Below, piece by piece: positions 60,816 through 64,000 of a stretch of DNA of 64,000 nt. The stretch covers positions 62,001 through 126,000 of the forward strand of contig QRFJ01005868.1 in the NCBI GenBank assembly GCA_006176705.1, read 5' to 3'. The DNA is from Cocos nucifera. Its lineage: Eukaryota > Streptophyta > Magnoliopsida > Arecales > Arecaceae. Below the pieces are notes generated by a model. The model was given only the letters and a program-made list of their open reading frames with translations. It did not search any database and was not told where the DNA came from. The position numbers were made by a program, and so were the translations under genes. How positions within the stretch are numbered: position 1 is the stretch's first letter; the number at the start of each line of letters is the position of its first letter.

Positions 60816-61099
60816 ATAGATTGGATTCGGGTTTTAAAGTCAGACCTATTTAATAAATAGGTCGGGTCTGGTTCAAAGTTTTTTGACTCGATCCATATCT
60901 GACCCAACCCATTTATATTTGATCCGATCCAATTGCCACTCCTATTGATAGGATATTGTGTAAGGTAGGCTTGGATTGCATATCATGTTTTGATACCTTA
61001 TGGCATGCTAGGAAATATAGCTCGAGACATTCGGGACTCCAGATCAGTGCATGTTGTTTCTCGGATGATGTATATTTCTTAGGAGTCTCTGTCCTTTAG

Positions 61100-61490
61100 C
61101 TTCCTTAAGATTAATTTTGATGATAGTACTTTGGATAGTGGTGCAAAAGATGGTGTAGATTTTATGATCAAAGGGCCTAATGCAGATATACCACTTCAAT
61201 TATTTGATATAATAGTACTAGGGGCAGAAATGAGAGGAGCTTGGGAAGGTTTAGAATATGCAAGATTAATATTTAAGGCTAACTATGTCCTTCTTGAAGG
61301 TGATTCAGCCATGGTGATTAATTGGATTTTGAGGAAGAATCATTTAGTAGAGCATCATCCTATATTAGAGGATATTTAGAACTAAGCTGGTTCCTTTGTC
61401 TCGTTTCAAGCCCCTCATATCTATAGGGAGGTGAATGGAGAGGCATGGATGGTATGCCATATTATTAATGCTCATCGAGTTAAATTTGGA
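61100..61490 (+). pseudogene. LINE-type RNase H-like domain remnant
   Basis: The frame 61131-61379, and its continuation past a stop, matches the RNase H-like domain found at the C-terminus of many plant LINE polyproteins and related proteins. Motifs: KINFDDST before the frame, GAEMRGAWEGLEYARLIF, VLLEGDSAMVINWI, and after two stops HIYREVNGEAWM. The DSA and REVN positions correspond to conserved acidic and Asn residues of that family. No upstream RT is visible, so it is a short fragment. Confidence 0.7.
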
Positions 61491-62320
61491 TTTGTGCTGG
61501 TGGTCAAGAATAGACTTGGTCATATAGCAGGCAACTTGCTCGGCTTGCTCGAGGTAGGCCCAAATTAATTGGGCTTGGGCCATTATTTTCAATCCTATGG
61601 GTTATGCTGGGCTCAAAAATAGATTGGGCTCTGGTTTACCTTCATCCGACTCAAACCCGACCCAAACTTGTATCCCATTCACTGGATACCTAAATCCTTC
61701 TCACTTCGAGTCTTCTTGGCTCTTCGAGGTTTCGGATCTCATTCTCGGTGTGCACTCTTTCTTGGTGTTCCAGTCCTCCAACTTCCTCCTATCGTCACCA
61801 CCTAGTTGCATCGTCTTCTGGCTTCCTCCTCATGATCCCAAGCCCCGACTGTCTCCTCACTGCCTCCCCATCTTTTTCTCCTCATCGCCTTTTCACACAA
61901 AGTGTCCTCCCACTTTCTCCTCAAGAGTCGCCTCATCCCTAATTTCCCACCTCCCGTGCCCCGATTGCCTCCTTGCTGGCTCTAGCCTCCCATCTCCTCA
62001 TCTCTCCACCTTCTCGTCCTCTTAGATGTCTCACCACCGCTCCACCTTCTCCTCCTTGCCACCTCCTCACATGGTCCTATCTTCCCACTTTCTCACATGA
62101 TCTTCACCTCTCGAGCCCCAGTCGCCCCCTCGCCTCCTCACTTTCTTTTCATTTAAGTTAACCTAAGACTTGGCTCGAAATCCTAAGCCCGGCATAGAGA
62201 AGGCTCGGACCTAGGAAGGAGGCTCAAAGGCCCGACCAAGTCAACCTCAAGCTTTAAAAAATGTTCTAATCCCCAAGCTCGGCCTGCTCGATACATAGGT
62301 CTAGTCAGGAACAATAGAAT
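61491..62320. other. Pyrimidine-rich segment between short direct repeats
   Basis: GCTCGGC(T/C)TGCTCGA-type words occur at about 61537 and 62279. Between them, 61700-62150 is rich in CTCCTC and TCTCC. Frames here are driven by base composition. It may be a transposon of unrecognised class, but no inverted repeats or target duplication were found. Confidence 0.35.
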
Positions 62321-62337
62321 ACGATGTTCATATAATG

Positions 62338-62515
62338 CTTGAGGCACCTTCCACTAGCCCTTCAAGCTTTGTGGGGGTCAAGGATTATAGAATTTTATCG
62401 TCGCGAGAGGCTTGAGGTACCTTCTATTAGCTCTTCAAGCTTCAAGGGTCAAGGATTGTAGAATCTTATTCTTCGCGCAAGGCTTGAGGAACCTTTTATC
62501 AGCCTTCATGGTTCA
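62338..62515. repeat. Three degenerate tandem repeats of about 70 bp
   Basis: Each unit contains GGCTTGAGG(C/T)ACCTT, TTCAAGCTT and GTCAAGGATT(A/G)TAGAAT. Confidence 0.75.
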
Positions 62516-64000
62516 TAGGTCTATCACCTATCTGAAAAAGAAAATGCTTTGAGAATAAGAAAAATAGTAGCAATAAAATTATGCCTACAAAAATAGCTAT
62601 TCTGCGAGTTGTGTCAATTTTATCTGATTTAATTTTTAAATAGCGGAAGCTATCATTTTGGAATAACTTATGAATAATGATTATTCTCATAAGAAAAGGG
62701 AAAAATAGGTACGGGAAAAGGTGTCCTTTTTTCCAGGAATTAACTTATGATAGCTCCTCTCTTACGGGCATACCTATTTCTTGATTTTACTTCCTTTACA
62801 GATGCTGTTTGACGAGCATAAGAGTCATTCCAAGTTTTATGTAAAATTTATTTGGCCTGGCGACTTTGCAAACATTCAATTTTTACTTATCGTACAAGGC
62901 ATGTGTGACCTACCAGCTCTTTCAGCTCCAGTACCAATAGGAAAAGGAAAAAATTTTGCCGTGTTTGGTCGATGTACCCGGCGTGGCACTTTTATAATCA
63001 ACCATACCATCCTGAATCTTAGAAAATTATTATACCGATAAAAAATTTATATATTAAGTATTTTTTATTAATTACTAATTTAAATTGATCATGATTGATT
63101 ATGAAAAAATAAAAATCAATTAAAATTTATAAATACTTTACGTATGGTATGATATGGTAGAATGAATTTATTTAATATTTTTTTATAAATTTTGGAGTGA
63201 TATCAATCCTTTTTATGTGATGCAGCAGGCCAAATATTATTTGCATGCACGTAACCGGTGCCCTGCAGTATTATTCATTCAAAAATTATGTGCTTATTAA
63301 TTTATTCCATCACTCGCAATGGTGACACCAGGGACCAAGCGAGGCTACCTTTTTTTTTCTTTTTTCGATGGAAAGGTCTGGAGGTTGAATTCAACCACCC
63401 AGATTTTGTTAGTATTGAGGCACGTTAATTTTGCACAAACGAGGACAAAAGAAGTGGGTAGATAATACCACCGCACCCAGCCTAACCAACCATCAATTAA
63501 GATTTAGTTGCCACGAGAAAAGATTTAATAGCCTCGAGCGCCCCCAGCGGTGCATGGCGTCGGCATGACGATGACAAGGACAAGGAGAGGGCGAGTCGGT
63601 CCTTAGGGGATAACGCCTGGCGTGACCCGATTGATTACTTTCGTAGGATGGCTCACCCATCATGTGGTCCAAAATCTTGCTCGATTTACCTATTTTAGTA
63701 TTGACTTCCTCGCTTAGTTTTGGACTCTCCAATACGACAAATCAAAGTTCGGTCATTGCATCTCAGTCCAATACTAGACCAATTTAGGTTAGGCAAACCC
63801 ACCTACACTTGATCATCTAGGTCTGAATTTTTTAGGAAAAAAATACATTACGAAAAAATTGATCCATAATATCTAGTAAGGAAGCAAGGAAGCGTCACCC
63901 ATCATTAGAGGTGTCATAGTTTTTAGGTTTTATTGAACGAAAAAAATTGATCCACAAGCAAGAAAGTTTTAAGTTGTTCTTCATTCGATTTCTGGAACTA
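62516..64000. other. Unassigned AT-rich sequence
   Basis: An 87-codon plus-strand frame at 62781-63041 (CDLPALSAPVPIGKGKNFAV) begins just after a TTTCCTTTACAG that could be a splice acceptor. I do not recognise it and it has no supporting context. No transposon ends or RNA genes seen. Confidence 0.35.

Larger units (their letters stand above)
58636..60944. mobile_element. hAT-like non-autonomous DNA transposon (2309 bp)
   Basis: Terminal inverted repeats TAGAGGTGGCAA and TTGCCACTCCTA (10 of 12 complementary) resemble plant hAT ends. They are flanked by TTGATGGG (58628-58635) and TTGATAGG (60945-60952), an 8-bp target duplication with one mismatch, the hAT size. Subterminal regions repeat GGATCGGATT and TAACC(T)A-type words. 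No transposase is present. The interior is a tandem duplication of about 1.03 kb. Confidence 0.75.

Noticed and set aside
61597..62161. 142- and 62-codon Ser/Pro/Leu-rich frames
   Set aside because: Composition-driven frames in CT-rich DNA with no motif.

Overview
This is a transposon-dense stretch of a flowering-plant nuclear genome. The signs are Ty1/copia and Ty3/gypsy polyproteins of plant type, tRNA-iMet primer-binding sites, plant-style LTRs, a hAT-type DNA transposon, a LINE RNase H fragment, long AT-rich introns or spacers, and no bacterial gene organisation. The repeat style suggests a monocot, perhaps a palm, but no host gene here settles the species. Almost every open frame is retrotransposon-derived and damaged. 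I see no intact autonomous element and no novel defence or metabolic system.

Layout. (1) 1-5389 is the 5' part of a Ty3/gypsy element on the minus strand (element A): LTR 4212-5389, primer-binding site, frameshifted gag, a partial duplication of the gag C-terminus, then a GC-rich array of hairpin-forming tandem repeats running to the window edge. (2) 5795-15505 is a large non-autonomous LTR element on the minus strand (element B): LTRs of about 2.6 kb (without its insertion) and 3.5 kb, a short core with one broken orphan ORF, a solo LTR of the element A family nested in its left LTR, and an 872-bp insertion of unknown class in its right LTR. (3) 15629-20698 is a complete but decayed Ty1/copia element on the plus strand (C1).

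(4) 22768-45251 is one chromovirus (element E, minus strand). Its two LTRs lie 22 kb apart and are matched by the 5-bp duplication GAAGG. Within it lie its own gag-pol remains (23110-27536), a circularly permuted single-LTR copia fragment (C2, 27617-29990), an inverted chromovirus copy (E2, plus strand, to 35993), and a copia element with about 3-kb LTRs (S, minus strand, 35995-44586). E and E2 form an inverted repeat with arms of roughly 4.4 kb and share two nonsense codons.

(5) 20704-22762 and 45257-61000 are host-like AT-rich sequence. They include a segmental duplication of about 4.2 kb (47400-51650 and 53755-58627, resuming after 60944). It carries two exon-like segments with conserved splice sites; the second copy has in-frame stops. 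Copy B also gained a foldback MITE in a TA tract and a 2.3-kb hAT-like element. (6) 60945-64000 has a LINE-type RNase H remnant, a pyrimidine-rich segment, short tandem repeats and unassigned sequence.

All alignments were done by eye. Identities and element boundaries are estimates; the flanking duplications cited were read directly from the sequence.
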